This document shows positions 1 through 10,923 of a DNA stretch of 64,000 bases, one piece after another (position 1 is the stretch's first letter; every line of letters begins with the position of its first letter). Made by a program: the position numbers and the translations under genes. Source of the DNA: Eriocheir sinensis (lineage: Eukaryota > Arthropoda > Malacostraca > Decapoda > Varunidae); the NCBI RefSeq assembly GCF_024679095.1, contig NC_066522.1:10873753-10937752 (forward strand). Reading direction: 5' to 3'. Under the pieces are notes generated by a model, which worked only from the letters and a program-made list of their open reading frames with translations, ran no database searches and was not told the origin of the DNA.

Positions 1-380
1 AGAGGAAGGTGCCATGGAAAGTTACTCATTAATTCTTTATTTCATCAGTTGAGATCTTTTTGTCTTTTCTTCTCCCCTATGGATATAAATCTTACTCTAG
101 CTTAGATACCCAGATATTTAAATATTTCATTCTTTTTTGAGAGGGCCAGAATATTAGGCCTGTTATAGTAGATGCAATAATTGAGAGCCAACTTACACCA
201 CATCATTTGTGATCCATGGACAAATTCAAGACTAATAGGCCATTGCGTTCGTAAATCTTCAGGAACAGAAAAAGTTAGTAGGTTGAGTGCTAATCTTCCA
301 TCAGATCATTAGAGCCCTATTAGATCTTGAGTAAAATTAAGTTGCAGTTCACAAGCTAATATTATCTCAACATGATGCAG
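1..380. other. Csde1 intron, nothing recognised
   Basis: AT-rich sequence upstream of the first visible exon. I see no exon, repeat or RNA gene here. Confidence 0.6.
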
Positions 381-538
381 GTGGAGTTCAATATCTACAA
401 AGTCAAGCGCACCAAGGAGCTCATAGCAATGGGGGTGAGGTTGTTGCGCGTTAATTCAAACCCCCGGCAGTCCACCAACACCCTCACTTCTACTCCGGGG
501 ATGGTGCCTTCCCGAGCCGTCCTCTCCACCAGTCCCAG
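381..538 (+). CDS. Csde1: Csde1 exon: end of a cold shock domain plus linker
   Basis: Acceptor cag at 378-380 and donor gtaagg at 539; the exon ends in phase 2. The translation starts VEFNIYKVKRTKELIAMG, the last strands of a cold shock domain, then runs into a Ser/Thr/Pro linker. An internal gtgagg at 435 could serve as an alternative donor after codon 18. The upstream partner exon is outside the window, so the frame is set by continuity with the next exon. Confidence 0.85.
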
Positions 539-3500
539 GTAAGGAGGTGGATTGTTTTTCTGTGCTTCAGTTTAGTGGTTTTCTGTTTTTCAGTTTTGTT
601 TTCATTTATTAATTAGAGTTTGACCTCAAATCTAGAATATTTATTTGAAATACTTTATTTATCCCTCCTTTGCCAGCTCCACCTCAAACAGCAACTCTCA
701 CAACAACCTCAGCAACAACAATAGCTTCAGTAATAGCAATAATGGCAGCACCACCACCACCACCAGCTTGAGCAATAGTCACAGCAGCACTAATGGAAAC
801 AGCAGCACCACCAATGGTAACAAGATGAACAATGGTGCTCACCGATCCTCAGCCACTGTGCACCAGGGTTTTGTGGCAGCTCTGAAAGATACATTTGGCT
901 TCATTGAAACCATTGACCATGACAAGGAGATTTTCTTCCACTTCAGGTAACTGTTTGCCCTTTTAAACTTCAGCATATCAATACTAGACTGAATTTATGG
1001 ATGTTAGACACATGGCTCTTGTACAGTTGAAGATGCATTACTTTCCAAGTACGCTAAAACCTCTTACAAGCCAGTACAATTGGGGCAGAGGCCTTGCCAA
1101 TATATGGGAGTGCAACTGTTGTGGATCACGGATGTGTACTTGGTGTGCAATGCTAATCCTTAAATTATTATTATTTTTTATTTTTTTATTTCTACCCCTA
1201 AAATACTTTTCCATATTTGCAAATTTTCATAAGCCTAATTTCTTTTATTCTGAAACTAGCTGTGAACAAAACAGTTCAGAGAATGTGTTACTTTCTTCAT
1301 ATGAAGTCCAGAATTTTCCCAATTTATAATGAATATATACTTAGACTATGTTTTCTCTTCATAGCAATGTGGAAGGGGATGCAGGGAACCTTGAACTTGG
1401 TCAGGAAGTGGAGTACACGTTGTCTTCACGTACTGGTCCTGGAGGCAAGGTATCAGCTGAAAATGTCCGCCTGCTTGCTAAAGGCACCTTGCCCATGCCA
1501 AAAGTAAGTGTTGTGTGTTTCTTCTTTTTGGAGAGCTATCTTGGGAAATATGCTTCAGGTACTGTCATACCATATTGTAGTTCAATTATTTCAGATAATC
1601 TTGTTTGTGATCAATTGACCATTGGCGAGAGTTGTAGTCCTAATCTCAACCTCTTTTTTTGCTGGGGAACTATGTCTCTTATTGTTGCATTTTTAACTTG
1701 TATTGGACTAGAGTGATATGTAGTCTAATCCTTTCATCTTTGGAAATAGAGAGGAGGAAAATAAGTGAGCAGACAGCTGATCAGCTGGGAAAAAAAAATG
1801 ATTGTAAAGGAGAACAAATTAAGCACACCATTTTTAGCCTGAAAACCACTGTTTGACTCACTTGAGTTGACTGCAAAACATAACTAGATGTAAGTGCCAG
1901 ATCATAAAATGATTGATTCCATGCCTTGAATATAGGAAATGAGGGAAATTGATGATGTGAGAAAATGATTATCTCCCATTCATGTGAAGGGATAACAGAT
2001 TTTTTTCAGTTTTCTTAATTTGTTAAATATGAGAATTTAGAGTGCAGTCAAACCTCAACATCCAAGGATTTGAATATCCATGGGGTACCCCATAGATATC
2101 ATCATGTTAAAGGTTTGGGTATCCACGGGTTTTCTTCAGCACTTTTGTGGCCAGTCAGATTACGTGCAGCTACTGCACATCCTGCTGCCACCCCATGTAC
2201 CTTCATACTTGCGGTAACCATGCTAGTGGTTGCTGAAAGTATGTAAATATCTATCAGCAGATATCTGCGAATCTTCAATATCTGTGGATGTGTCTTATCT
2301 AACCCCAATAGGTGCACCTAACATCCCTGTAGCTGATCCAGGATTCAGTTCGTTTCCTAACTAGTAGAAGATAATGTTATAATTGTATTTCGTAACGAAT
2401 CCTTATAACCAAAAACTAAGTAAAATTATGGGTATTCTTTTTCTTGAACAGAACATTGAATAAACAACAGAACAATAATATGAAAATATGTATAGCCACC
2501 GTTGCCAGGTCATCGTACTTAGAGCACAGTATTTACTGGTTTCTGACGCCTAACTATTGCCAAGAAACATCAGGATTTAACTCTTATAATGATAACTATA
2601 AATTAGTTTCATTATTGGAGCCCAGAAGACAGTTTAGGGGTAGGAAGTCGGGAAATATAATCGGCTGAGTACGACAATCAGGCAACGTTGAGGCTGTAGC
2701 CCGCAGGTCCGAGCCAGCCTGTACGCCATTTTGCGGGTGTCAGATACCACAAATAACATATTTTTACTGCGCAAGGCAGGTGATGTCACTTATTGTGACT
2801 TATGAGCTTTCATATTTATCTATTTGTGTATATTTCATGAACATAAGAACATAAGAACGCAGGAGTCTACAACAGGCCGGTAGGCCTGTACGGTGGCAAA
2901 ACTTTCATTACTAGTTTCATTTTTACTAGTGACACGAATATGTGACTGTTTTTCACAATAGAATTTCACTCAAACAAGTGAATCAGACACCACAGAAATA
3001 TTACCAGTGTGTGTATGAATGAATACAAAGATAAGCACATACTTTGATTTAACTCTAGGATGTCTCGTGGATCATTAACCCGTGGGCTTCGGCTATGGGA
3101 AAGCCGAGAAGTGGCAGAGAAACGGCACCATTACGCTGCATTTTGAGACTAAGAAAAGAGCATGGAACGTATATCAGAGTACTCCTCTCATAACCATAAA
3201 GCTGTTAAAAATATTTATTTATACTCAAACTCCATTCAATTTGGGTGGTGTTTGTTACAAAATAAACAGTCTCGTGACAGTTGGCATCTAGCCGAGAGCC
3301 GCTTGTTGTCTACTTAAGATAATTTGAGAAGTGATTACTATATGGATAGCTAATTCAGTCTGCCATGACCTTACAGCACCACCTAGAACAAATAAGCCCA
3401 CCTCAAGATCAATCACCCACCACAATGACCCAGGGCATGCATGGTGGGTTGCTTTATGCCGCCACTGCCTACAATTAGCTCGAATTAGGTTTTTTGAGCG

Positions 3501-6500
3501 GAGCCCCATACAGGGTCCGCCGTTTCAGCGGACCGACTCGCGGGAGCCCAAAAATGGGTCCGCCGACGCTGCCGGGTTAATAAATAAAAACAAAATATCT
3601 GGATAGGCTTCTCTTTAGCCCGTTACTGGCTATGGCTGCCAAAAAAAAAAAAAAAGTCCCTCCGCCAAGTTTGTACCCCCCCTCATTTGGTGATTGTTAG
3701 GTGCGCCTATTGGATGTTGAGGTTTGACTGTAAATCTTTTCATTCCAAAATATGATAGGTGACTAAGAGGCACAGCTCCCACATTACAGTAGGAATGAAA
3801 TAAGGTCATATGATCTTATTTCATTCCCCACCCTGGCTTTACAGGAAATGGTTGCCTTTTGTCATAGATTCATATTTTTCAGGGAATGATTTTCAGTATC
3901 ACTAAGATTTGTCCTTTTTCATTTCATAAATCTGCCATGATTCCCCACCACTGTTTCTCCAATAACTTTTTTCCCTTCTTTAGAATTAAACTTAATGATC
4001 AGGCAATGAGCAGGCCCTGTGTTCATAACTGATTCAACATTGTAAAACTTATCAACATCCTCATTGCTATTGCTAGATATTACCCACATTTATTTCATGA
4101 ATGCCATGATTCCCCACTGTGGTTTCTCCTCCAACTTTTTTCCTTACTTGAGCATTAAAATTGCCCATGATTATATTATAATTAGAAGGCCCTTTGTTCA
4201 TTGATTGAAGATTGTTAAACTTGTTGACATCCTCAGTGCTACAGCTAGATGTTGGGTCATACACTTGGAATATCTTTTGTTTGTATTGTTCATTTAAATT
4301 AAATCTCGTGGATGTTAGAGGAAAGGTTTATGATATAGAAGCAGGAACATTACCTGGGATTTTCCCGCAGGTGCTGAGTGAAATGTTTGAAGGCACAGTG
4401 CTTCGGTCCATGCGCTCCATCAACCCAGACCAAGAAGAATACAGTGGCCTAGTGTGCCTGGGAAATGAAAGTAAGTCAGGATTTGTGTCTTGTGTCTTTG
4501 TTACTTCTCATACCAATTGTGGTAAGTATCATTCAAGGAATCAGTCATGGGAACTCCACTTGGAGGATGGCAATGCCAGAAGTCTCCATATCTTACTGTT
4601 CGATTTTCATTAATATTTCAATCTAATTAATCAATGGCTCTTCGTCTCATCAACTCCCCTCCTCTTGCTGACAGTCTTCTATCTCTTAAATTCTGCTGCA
4701 GTGTTTCTTCTCTATCTTCTATCAATATTCTCATGCTGACTGCTTTTCTGAATTTGCTAACTACACACCTTCACCTCCTGCAGCCCCACTTCACTTGACT
4801 TTCTACTCTAGCTCATCCCTATACTATCCAGTTCCTTTATGCAAGAGTTAACCAGCACCTTCAGTCTTTCATCCCTTTCACTGGCAAACTTTAGAACAGC
4901 CTTTGTTCGTCTGTATTTCCTCCTGCCTACAACTTGACCCCTTTCAAATGAGGAGTATTAAGACACCTCTCCATCTGAAATTGACCTAACTATTGGCCAC
5001 TCTTCTCAATTTTTTTTTTATAGGAGCAGTGCTAGTGGGCTTTTTTGTTTTTACTTTGTCCTTGAGCTACTTTACTGTAAAAAAATAATTAGTGGTGGTC
5101 TTCCTATCACTCCTGGTCATTATGTGAGCCCCATTGTCTCCTTACAAGTTTGCATTTCTGCAGTTATTACAAACTTATGGGGAAGTGAGTTTCCATGTTA
5201 TGTGAAGAAAAGCCCAGTAAATATGAACTTATGTTCAATTAATTAATTTTATTTTGTTTTCAAATGTAGCAGTCTATATAACATGTTAATAGATTGGAAA
5301 CCCCAAGGGTAATGGAATCGAGTATGTGTCTTTTACAGTTTGCAGTTTTGTTTTATTGAATTTTTAACATCTTGGTTATTTCTCTTACAGATGATGGTTT
5401 GGCTCAGTATGAATTTGGTATCACAGGACTAGTCAACAAAAGAGAACTGCTCCAGCCATCAGACCAAGTCACTTTCCAGCTAGATGAGTCTCACAGGGCT
5501 GTACTTATTAGGGCCATCCGCAAAAAACTAATTGCCAGTGTTGATGCTGTAAAGGGTAAGTAAAATGGCACAACTGTATTGCCCGAAATCCCACTTCACT
5601 ATTCCTTCACACGACCTCTGTGTGTCATGAAACACATGAGAAATTAATCCAGACCAGGAAAGGGTTTTACCGGTGCCGGGATCGAACCCACGACCAGCGA
5701 GATGAGAAAGCCACTCCTTAACCAGTCGGCCAAAGAGACACCCCACTCGCAGAGTGTGTTATGGGAGGCTCGCCCATCACATTCCACAATTACACCTTGA
5801 GAAAAGCAAATTTTCTCAATTTTATTTTTGTTATTAAGACAATGAGGCCTTGAGAAAAATTAATATTGCCACATCTTTAAATAAATACATTAGCACCTAC
5901 TGATAAAAAAAAAGCAACAAGACCTACTACCACCACTACTACTACTGCCAATATTATACTCTATTCCACATCAAGTAACACCAAATATGAAGAAACTTTA
6001 GTAAAATATGGAAGCTCTATTGAGTGCCTGATCTCCAATAGGTTTTGCTCAACCCCCATCAGTTACCTGTAACCAATCACCAGCAGCAAAACGGCTATGC
6101 TCTCTCTACATCACCTGTAGGGAGGGGCTTCTTGCCGGATTTGTTGACATTAACTGTTTTGCAGAGTTTGTTTATAATCATAAAATCACCCTCGCTATTG
6201 AAACCATTGTAAAAATGAGTGCAGGAAATTTACTTGGAAAAAAAGTACCACACAGTTATATGATTTAGAGCTGTATGGCAATGGTGGATTACACTAACAT
6301 TAATTCAGTCATTGATCTTTGAATCAGAATATTTAGATAACATTACAATTTGTAGAAGCACTCCCTACTGAACCACACACAAAAAATTCTGTACAGAGCA
6401 TTTGCATTCTTATTCCCATGAAGGTGACATACACTATCTGTTGGAAGTCAGACCATTGTCTATGGTCTTTTCATCCAAATGACTGTACTTCTGAAGTGTT

Positions 6501-9500
6501 GGTCGTGGTCATCAGTCGTAGGTTATGTTGCTAAGTGACGTTAAGTTGAACATAATGGTGTTCACCAAATAAAAGATTACTCCACAAAAGTGGCATAAAG
6601 TTGAATATAACTCGAGTCAGACTGTTTTAAAGCGGGGTATTACTGTACTAGGAAAAATAGAAGCTTCCACCATTCATTGCAAACTGTACACTTTTAACCT
6701 TTGATTCCCAGATATTGGATTTCCCTGACAAAATCCGGGGTCCGACAATTATCAGATAATGCCTGGTCAAGTCTGGGAATGGAAATAGAATTCAGGTTAA
6801 AAAAAATCTGTGGTTCGGCTGAGTTTGGTGGTTGTTGGAGTTAATTCCGGGTGTTGAAAGTAAAGTCTGGCTATATAACAAATTCCTTTCCCCAACTGGA
6901 GAGATGAAGAAAATAGAGATCACATTTACACTGCTGCCAACAAGTTGTCTTCTTCATATTCTTTTGATCTATATCACTTCTCAGGTTCTTCCCCTCTTGA
7001 TGGTCTCCACTGCTGATTCACCCACTTCTTTTCAATTGCATACTCTATCTTTTCATTACTTTACTTTTATCTGAAGGTGGTAATGTGGAGGTGGTGGTAT
7101 GTGGTGGCAGGCGAGGTCATGTTGCTTTCACAACGGGTTCACCAATTCAATAGGCTACATATTACTGATGAGAGTTGATGAATTCCTTTAATTTTATTTG
7201 ATGTTCGTACATTAGTACTTCAGTCTTATGTCTTCAACAAAATGCCCACAATGGGTTCAGTAAGCTACCTCTTCTTCTTGTGACATACATTCTTATCTGT
7301 TATTACAATTCTCGGCTGAGCTCTGTGACCTCTGCCAACATTGCATCCTTTGTTGACATGTAATGCAAGTCTTCAGATAACTTATTTTGGTTAATTTCTT
7401 AGATGTGCTGGGCAAGGTGTGGCAAAAGTTTGGGGCAGCCACTGAATATTGGCGATTGCCGGACCGACTATTGTAAACGTCTGTGTATGACCCATTGCCC
7501 TGAACTGGATTGATTTCTGAGTCCCAGTCTTTTGTAGTTTCTGGATAGGTGCTCCCCCTATTTAGTCTGGGAAACTGAGGGTTGAGTGTATTTTTCATTG
7601 CGGAAAGACTAATTTAGTGCTTTCCTTACTGTCCACAGCAATTTATTGCATATTTGTATTAGGCAGGCATATAAAAATTACAATATTGTATTTTTTGGTG
7701 GTCTTTTCAGGTCAGTATGGCTTCCTTAACTATGAGACGGAGGAAGGTAAGAAGCTGTTCTTCCACCAGTCAGAAGTTAAGGATGGCAACTCTCTGAGCC
7801 CTGGTGATGAGGTTGAGTTTGTCATTATTACCAACCAGAAAACAGGGAAGTCCTCTGCCTGCAGCATCTCTCGTATCATGTAAGTTAACTTTTTATTTCG
7901 TATCTTCTATATACTTTAAAAAAAATTGCATGGTAAAATTTCCATCCTCTTGTATTCGATCGAGTGACCAGCTATGTTTGTTGAGAAAGTGACCTCTGCT
8001 TGGCTGCTGCTCCTTATAAAATGAAATTATTATGAGTCTGAAAATGCTTGTCGCAAAAATTGATCAATTAAGACCATATAGCATGTATAGAGTGACAGTG
8101 CTTTTGCTTTAAACATGTTGCCACTACAGTAAAAGTCTGTTCATCTGGTTTGGGGAGCAGTCTCGTGCACTCATTCTCTGGCATGCCAACAAGGGGCGAA
8201 GTAGGCAGCCAATGAGCGCCTGGCCTCGGAGAGACGCCTCTCTGGCAACCAATCAGTGTGTGGCTAATGGGGTTATGGCTCAGTGTTGCCTTTAACCCTT
8301 AACCCTTTCCTTGCGCGCAGTGCAGATGCGACTATCCCCTTAGGCGCAGTCGGTCAGCCCAATGGGGGGTCTCTTTTAACCTCTGTATCTCAAAAACTAT
8401 TCATCACAGCTAAAAACCAAAAACACCACTGGAAAGAGGAGGTCCAGATCTATAGGAGTTGGTTATGTATGCCTCTCTTGCGAATGTACATGCACGTTCA
8501 GGGAGTGTTGAATGTAACACTTACGTCGGTGCATGCGGGATGATCAGCCATATTGAGGTAACTACGGACATCTCTCCTTCAGACTCTGGCAAGGGAGTAT
8601 TGCCAACTGCAATATTTACAACTATCTGGTCAAAGAATCAGTCAGGTAATAGGTGAAGCTATACAAAAATGCCGCTATATTGGTTAAGAACATCCACCAT
8701 TTACTTGTCTGTAGATTTGCCACGCTGGGCTGATATGATTTTCCACCAAATTTAGTGAAGAACCCACTCAATTGGCAATCCTGTGTTGTGAGAATTAGTG
8801 TTGGAACACACTCATACGCGGGAGATTTGAGTGCGGATGGAGCTCGCAGCGAGTGTTTAGCGCCACCAGCAAATACGCCTAACGCTCGTTGCGAGCGTTT
8901 AGCAATGAAAGGGTTAAACTGCTAAACGCTCGCAGTGAGTGTAGCGTCATTTGCTGCTAAACACTTGCTGCGACCTCCAATCGCACTCAAATTTCCCGCG
9001 TATGAGTGTGTTCCATCAATCTTTTACAAGCCTTAGCATTGCCAATTCAGTGGGTTTTACACTAAATTTGGTGGAAAATCATATTAGTCTAGCACGGAAA
9101 ATCTAGCGACGAGCAACTGGTAGATGTTGTCCAATATAGTGGCATTTTTGCATAGCTTCACCTATCTATCACCTGACTGATTTTTTTTTACCAAATAGTT
9201 GTAAATTTTGCAGTTGCCAACACCTTATCATGAGATTTAGTCAGTTGCCTCAAAGCCCTCAATATGGTTGGCCGTTGCGCATGCACAGACGTAAGTGTTC
9301 ATAGGCAATACCCCTGAACGTGCCTGTACGTTCGCAGGAGAGGCATACATAACCGAATCTTCTAGATCTGGGCCTCCTCTTTCCAATGGTGTTTTTGTTT
9401 TTAGCTGTGATGAATAGTTTTCCCTGAGTGTGCCTGGGGGATTGTCGCTTCCCTCACCGTGCGCAATGAATGGGTTAAACATGTATCAACAAACCTAAAG

Positions 9501-10923
9501 TCTTGCATTTTCCTCACTTTTTGTCTATTTTTGTGGCAATTCCTTTTGAAATTTTTTTAGATGTTTGTTCAAAACTTCTATCTGAACTGTTTTCTGTATG
9601 GTATGTTAGGCTAAACCCACTCATAATGGAATTATCACATATCTAGTCTTTAAATGCAAGCATCTCAAAACAACCCTTTCACTACAGCTGGGCGAAAACA
9701 GCACTCTGTCCCGTATCCGGTCTGGCCGCGCGTGCCAAATTTCAAATGTCGCTACTGAATATAACAAGTTTTAAGCCATAAACTCAACATAATCATGTAT
9801 TATATATAAAAATATGCAAAATTAAATGGTGCACATAAAGAAACAAATTATTTGATAATTTTGAGATGTATGCATAAATATAGAGAAATTTGCATTATGC
9901 TTAGGTGACGTGTATCTGCTGAATTGTATTTCCTTATATTAGTTGTGATAAAGAAATAGATTTATGGAGGAAGGTGGAGGAGAGGAGAGGGAAGGGAAGG
10001 ACACAGATGTAATATCATGGAAAATATCCCACTGATTCACCGGCAATACGCAAAGATTTGATGGAGTAAAAGGTTGAAAGGACGTCTCATTCATGGGGCA
10101 GGGAAGTGTTTATAGTGGCGCCATCTTGTTTGGCTCATGGTGCTCCCCAGAACTCATTTTTGTTTCGCTGTAAAGAGTTTCGTTGGAGTCCGGGTTGAGA
10201 GGTGGTCTTCAGGACAGCATTTAGGTAGTTTTAAGCCACTCAGCGATGATTGAAAATGGTCGGCTTGTAGCGACGGGCGGGATTTGAACCCGAATCCTCC
10301 AGGACACTGCAGCCGCATGGTGACCACACAGCCACCACCTCATATGGGAAAATTATGTTGACATCATGCAAAATCTACATTATGCGAACTCACCAGGAGC
10401 ATAATACTTACATTAATTGAGAGGTCATTTATCTAGACATCAAACTGAAACTGACATTCACTGTCGGCTACTTTTACTCTCCTCTGCTTGCAACAGCACT
10501 ATATCGGTATATTTTTGTATCTTTTGTTTCACCACGAAAGAATCACATACAAAGTCCCACCAGTCCCAAATTGACAAATCATATAGAAATAACACCTCCA
10601 TTTCACGTAAATTTTTTGGTACCCATCTTTCATTGAATAGAGGGTCTATTGTATGTTAAAACTTGCCTCTACCATTTCTGAGGAAAATGTGTCCTTTAGT
10701 TTCAAGGTTGAAAGTTGTAGCACATGCTTGTATTGACAGGTCCAAGAATACCCCAACCCAGCGCCCTGACCGCCTCATCAGCCGACTCAAGAACCTCAAC
10801 TGTGACACCAGCAAGCCACGGATGACAGTCTTGCGCCAACCCAAGGGTCCAGATGGTTCAAAGGGCTTCAAGCTGCAGCGCACTGTGCCTGTGTCTGAGG
10901 CTGATGTGGTGGTGGAACAGTGA
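381..10923 (+). CDS. Csde1: Csde1/Unr, 3' half of the gene (7 exons)
   Basis: Encodes the C-terminal half of CSDE1 (Unr), a cytoplasmic single-stranded-RNA-binding protein with repeated cold shock domains that acts in mRNA translation and stability. Exons 381-538, 677-946, 1365-1503, 4371-4470, 5391-5555, 7711-7879 and 10740-10923 join with phases 2,2,0,1,1,2 and keep one open frame. Seen directly: HQGFVAALKDTFGFIET and KEIFFHFS (RNP-like cold shock core), GQYGFLNYE, KKLFFHQSEV, GDEVEFVI, and a C-terminal RPDRLISRLKN...LRQPKGPDGSKGF block that matches the SUZ-C tail of animal CSDE1. The 5' exons are outside the window. The next gene, Sec31, is in the same orientation about 13 kb downstream. 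Confidence 0.93.
677..946 (+). CDS. Csde1: Csde1 exon: Ser/Asn/Thr-rich linker and start of a cold shock domain
   Basis: Acceptor tgccag at 671-676 and donor gtaact at 947. The first ~60 codons are almost only Ser, Asn, Thr and Gly (AGC/AAC/ACC runs), a low-complexity linker longer than I expect in vertebrate CSDE1. The exon then enters a canonical cold shock domain, HQGFVAALKDTFGFIET...KEIFFHF, with the aromatic residues that stack on RNA bases. It ends in phase 2, and the split Ser codon is completed by the next exon. Confidence 0.93.
947..1364. other. Csde1 intron, nothing recognised
   Basis: Lies between two well-supported exons. The short open frames have no family resemblance. Confidence 0.7.
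1365..1503 (+). CDS. Csde1: Csde1 exon: second half of the same cold shock domain
   Basis: Acceptor tag at 1362-1364 and donor gtaagt at 1504. Encodes NVEGDAGNLELGQEVEYTL, followed by a GGKVSAENV motif typical of the fifth strand of CSDE1 domains. Ends in phase 0. Confidence 0.93.
2868..2925 (+). repeat. Short interspersed repeat with ACATAAGAAC motif
   Basis: Contains tandem acataagaac units followed by a caggagtc...ggcc segment. A related copy in reverse orientation is at 45425-45515. The family is unidentified; the size fits a SINE or MITE end. Confidence 0.4.
3075..3580 (+). mobile_element. TTAA-flanked non-autonomous element, family G copy 1
   Basis: Bounded by TTAA on both sides, with short inverted ends (ttaacccgtgggcttcggc / gccgggttaa). 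About 500 bp, with no coding capacity of its own. A close relative lies in inverted orientation at 28350-28833; both share the gccgag...catggaacgt...cccagggcatgcatggtggg segments. TTAA target use and CCC-type ends suggest a piggyBac-like mobiliser, an inference. Confidence 0.65.
3910..4270 (-). mobile_element. LINE endonuclease fragments (two partial tandem copies)
   Basis: On the minus strand 4073-4264 reads YDPTSSCSTEDVNKF...NYNIIMGNFNAQV, the apurinic-endonuclease motif of non-LTR retrotransposons (canonical GDFNA, here GNFNA). A diverged second copy of about 100 bp lies at about 3935-4075. No reverse transcriptase follows, so this is a dead fragment in a Csde1 intron. A sequence of the same family is at the right end of the window (63650-63983). 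Confidence 0.65.
4371..4470 (+). CDS. Csde1: Csde1 exon: start of the next (non-canonical) cold shock repeat
   Basis: Acceptor cccgcag before 4371 and donor gtaagt at 4471; ends in phase 1. Encodes MFEGTVLRSMRSINPDQEEY, which aligns with the human CSDE1 segment reading GKVIRPLRSVDPTQTEY from memory of the family. This repeat lacks the FGFI RNP core, as in the non-canonical domains of the protein. Confidence 0.9.
4630..5100 (+). mobile_element. LINE 3' end, degenerate copy
   Basis: Clearly homologous at DNA level to the better-preserved copy at 42815-43323, sharing cttcgtctcatcaactc, gttaaccagcacct and gacacctctccat. In that copy the frame encodes the C-terminal end of a jockey-like polymerase. 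This copy has several frameshifts. Confidence 0.6.
5391..5555 (+). CDS. Csde1: Csde1 exon: end of non-canonical repeat and start of the last cold shock domain
   Basis: Acceptor tcttacag before 5391 and donor gtaagt at 5556; ends in phase 1. Encodes YEFGITGLVNKRELLQPSDQ followed by VTFQLDESHRAVLIRAIRKK, then the first strand of the final domain (IASVDAVKG). Confidence 0.92.
5570..5790 (-). mobile_element. tRNA-derived SINE, family S-A
   Basis: On the minus strand there is a tRNA-like A box (tttggccgactggttaaggag) and a B box (gggttcgatccc) with normal spacing. Upstream (in element sense) is the family's tgatgggcgagcctcccataac segment. Other copies are at 16845, 21170 and 21600. The 3' part is not a tRNA and cannot fold as one, so this is a SINE and not a tRNA gene. 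Confidence 0.7.
5800..7700. other. Csde1 intron with faint transposon remnants
   Basis: AT-rich. It holds ends typical of TA-target elements, such as gcggggtattactgtac near 6635-6651, and an isolated patch at 6720-6800, but I cannot close any element. No exon signal seen. Confidence 0.4.
7711..7879 (+). CDS. Csde1: Csde1 exon: last cold shock domain
   Basis: Acceptor ttttcag before 7711 and donor gtaagt at 7880; ends in phase 2. Encodes QYGFLNYETEEGKKLFFHQS and SPGDEVEFVIITNQKTGKSS, a complete canonical core with the RNP1-like YGFLNY and RNP2-like KLFFH motifs. Confidence 0.95.
8121..8150 (+). repeat. Pogo-like element end (solo)
   Basis: tacagtaaaagtctgttcat matches the left end of the element at 39096-39717, but no partner end was found nearby. 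Confidence 0.35.
8299..8917 (-). mobile_element. TTAA-flanked non-autonomous element, family C copy A
   Basis: Starts ttaaccctttccttgcgc and ends gcaatgaaagggttaa, so TTAA lies on both sides with CCCTTT...TGC inverted ends, as in piggyBac-type MITEs. About 620 bp with no transposase. It is homologous to copy B (8914-9478) and copy C (35446-36073). It lies in the opposite orientation to B and shares the central TTAA with it. Confidence 0.75.
8914..9478 (+). mobile_element. TTAA-flanked non-autonomous element, family C copy B
   Basis: Starts ttaaactgctaaacgctcgc and ends gcgcaatgaatgggttaa. It aligns with the reverse complement of copy A along its length and directly with copy C. The two elements form a tail-to-tail pair of about 1.2 kb in a Csde1 intron. 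Confidence 0.72.
10085..10345 (-). mobile_element. tRNA-derived SINE, family S-B
   Basis: On the minus strand: A box region ggtggtggctgtgtggtcac, B box gggttcaaatcccgc, then the family body with ggccgcc/ggcgccactata motifs. The same family is at 15865, 24895 and 51842. About 260 bp, diverged. Confidence 0.65.
10740..10923 (+). CDS. Csde1: Csde1 last coding exon with SUZ-C-like tail and stop
   Basis: Acceptor ttgacag before 10740; the first base completes an ATG (Met) codon. Encodes RPDRLISRLKNLNCDTSKPR and MTVLRQPKGPDGSKGF, then about 17 residues to a TGA at 10921-10923. Tail length and motif order match the vertebrate CSDE1 C-terminus. A strong donor-like gtgagt starts at 10919, inside the last sense codon and the stop. 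Splicing from it to the acceptor at 14260 would rebuild CAG-TGA, so the protein ends at the same residue either way. Confidence 0.9.

Larger units (their letters stand above)
2045..3733. mobile_element. Inverted-repeat DNA transposon remnant, non-autonomous
   Basis: The ends are perfect 19-bp inverted repeats: cagtcaaacctcaacatcc at about 2045-2063 and its reverse complement at about 3713-3731. The CAGT...CCTC start and a TA on the right edge (gactgtaaat) resemble pogo/Tigger elements of the Tc1-mariner superfamily. No transposase is present. The interior carries a younger TTAA-bounded insertion (3075-3580) and a small inverted-repeat unit at 2497-2690. Confidence 0.7.

Noticed and set aside
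5575..5790. Possible tRNA gene on the minus strand (A and B boxes at normal spacing)
   Set aside because: The flanks belong to a multi-copy SINE and an acceptor stem cannot be formed; the same holds for the copies at 10085, 15865, 21170, 24895, 42420 and 51842.
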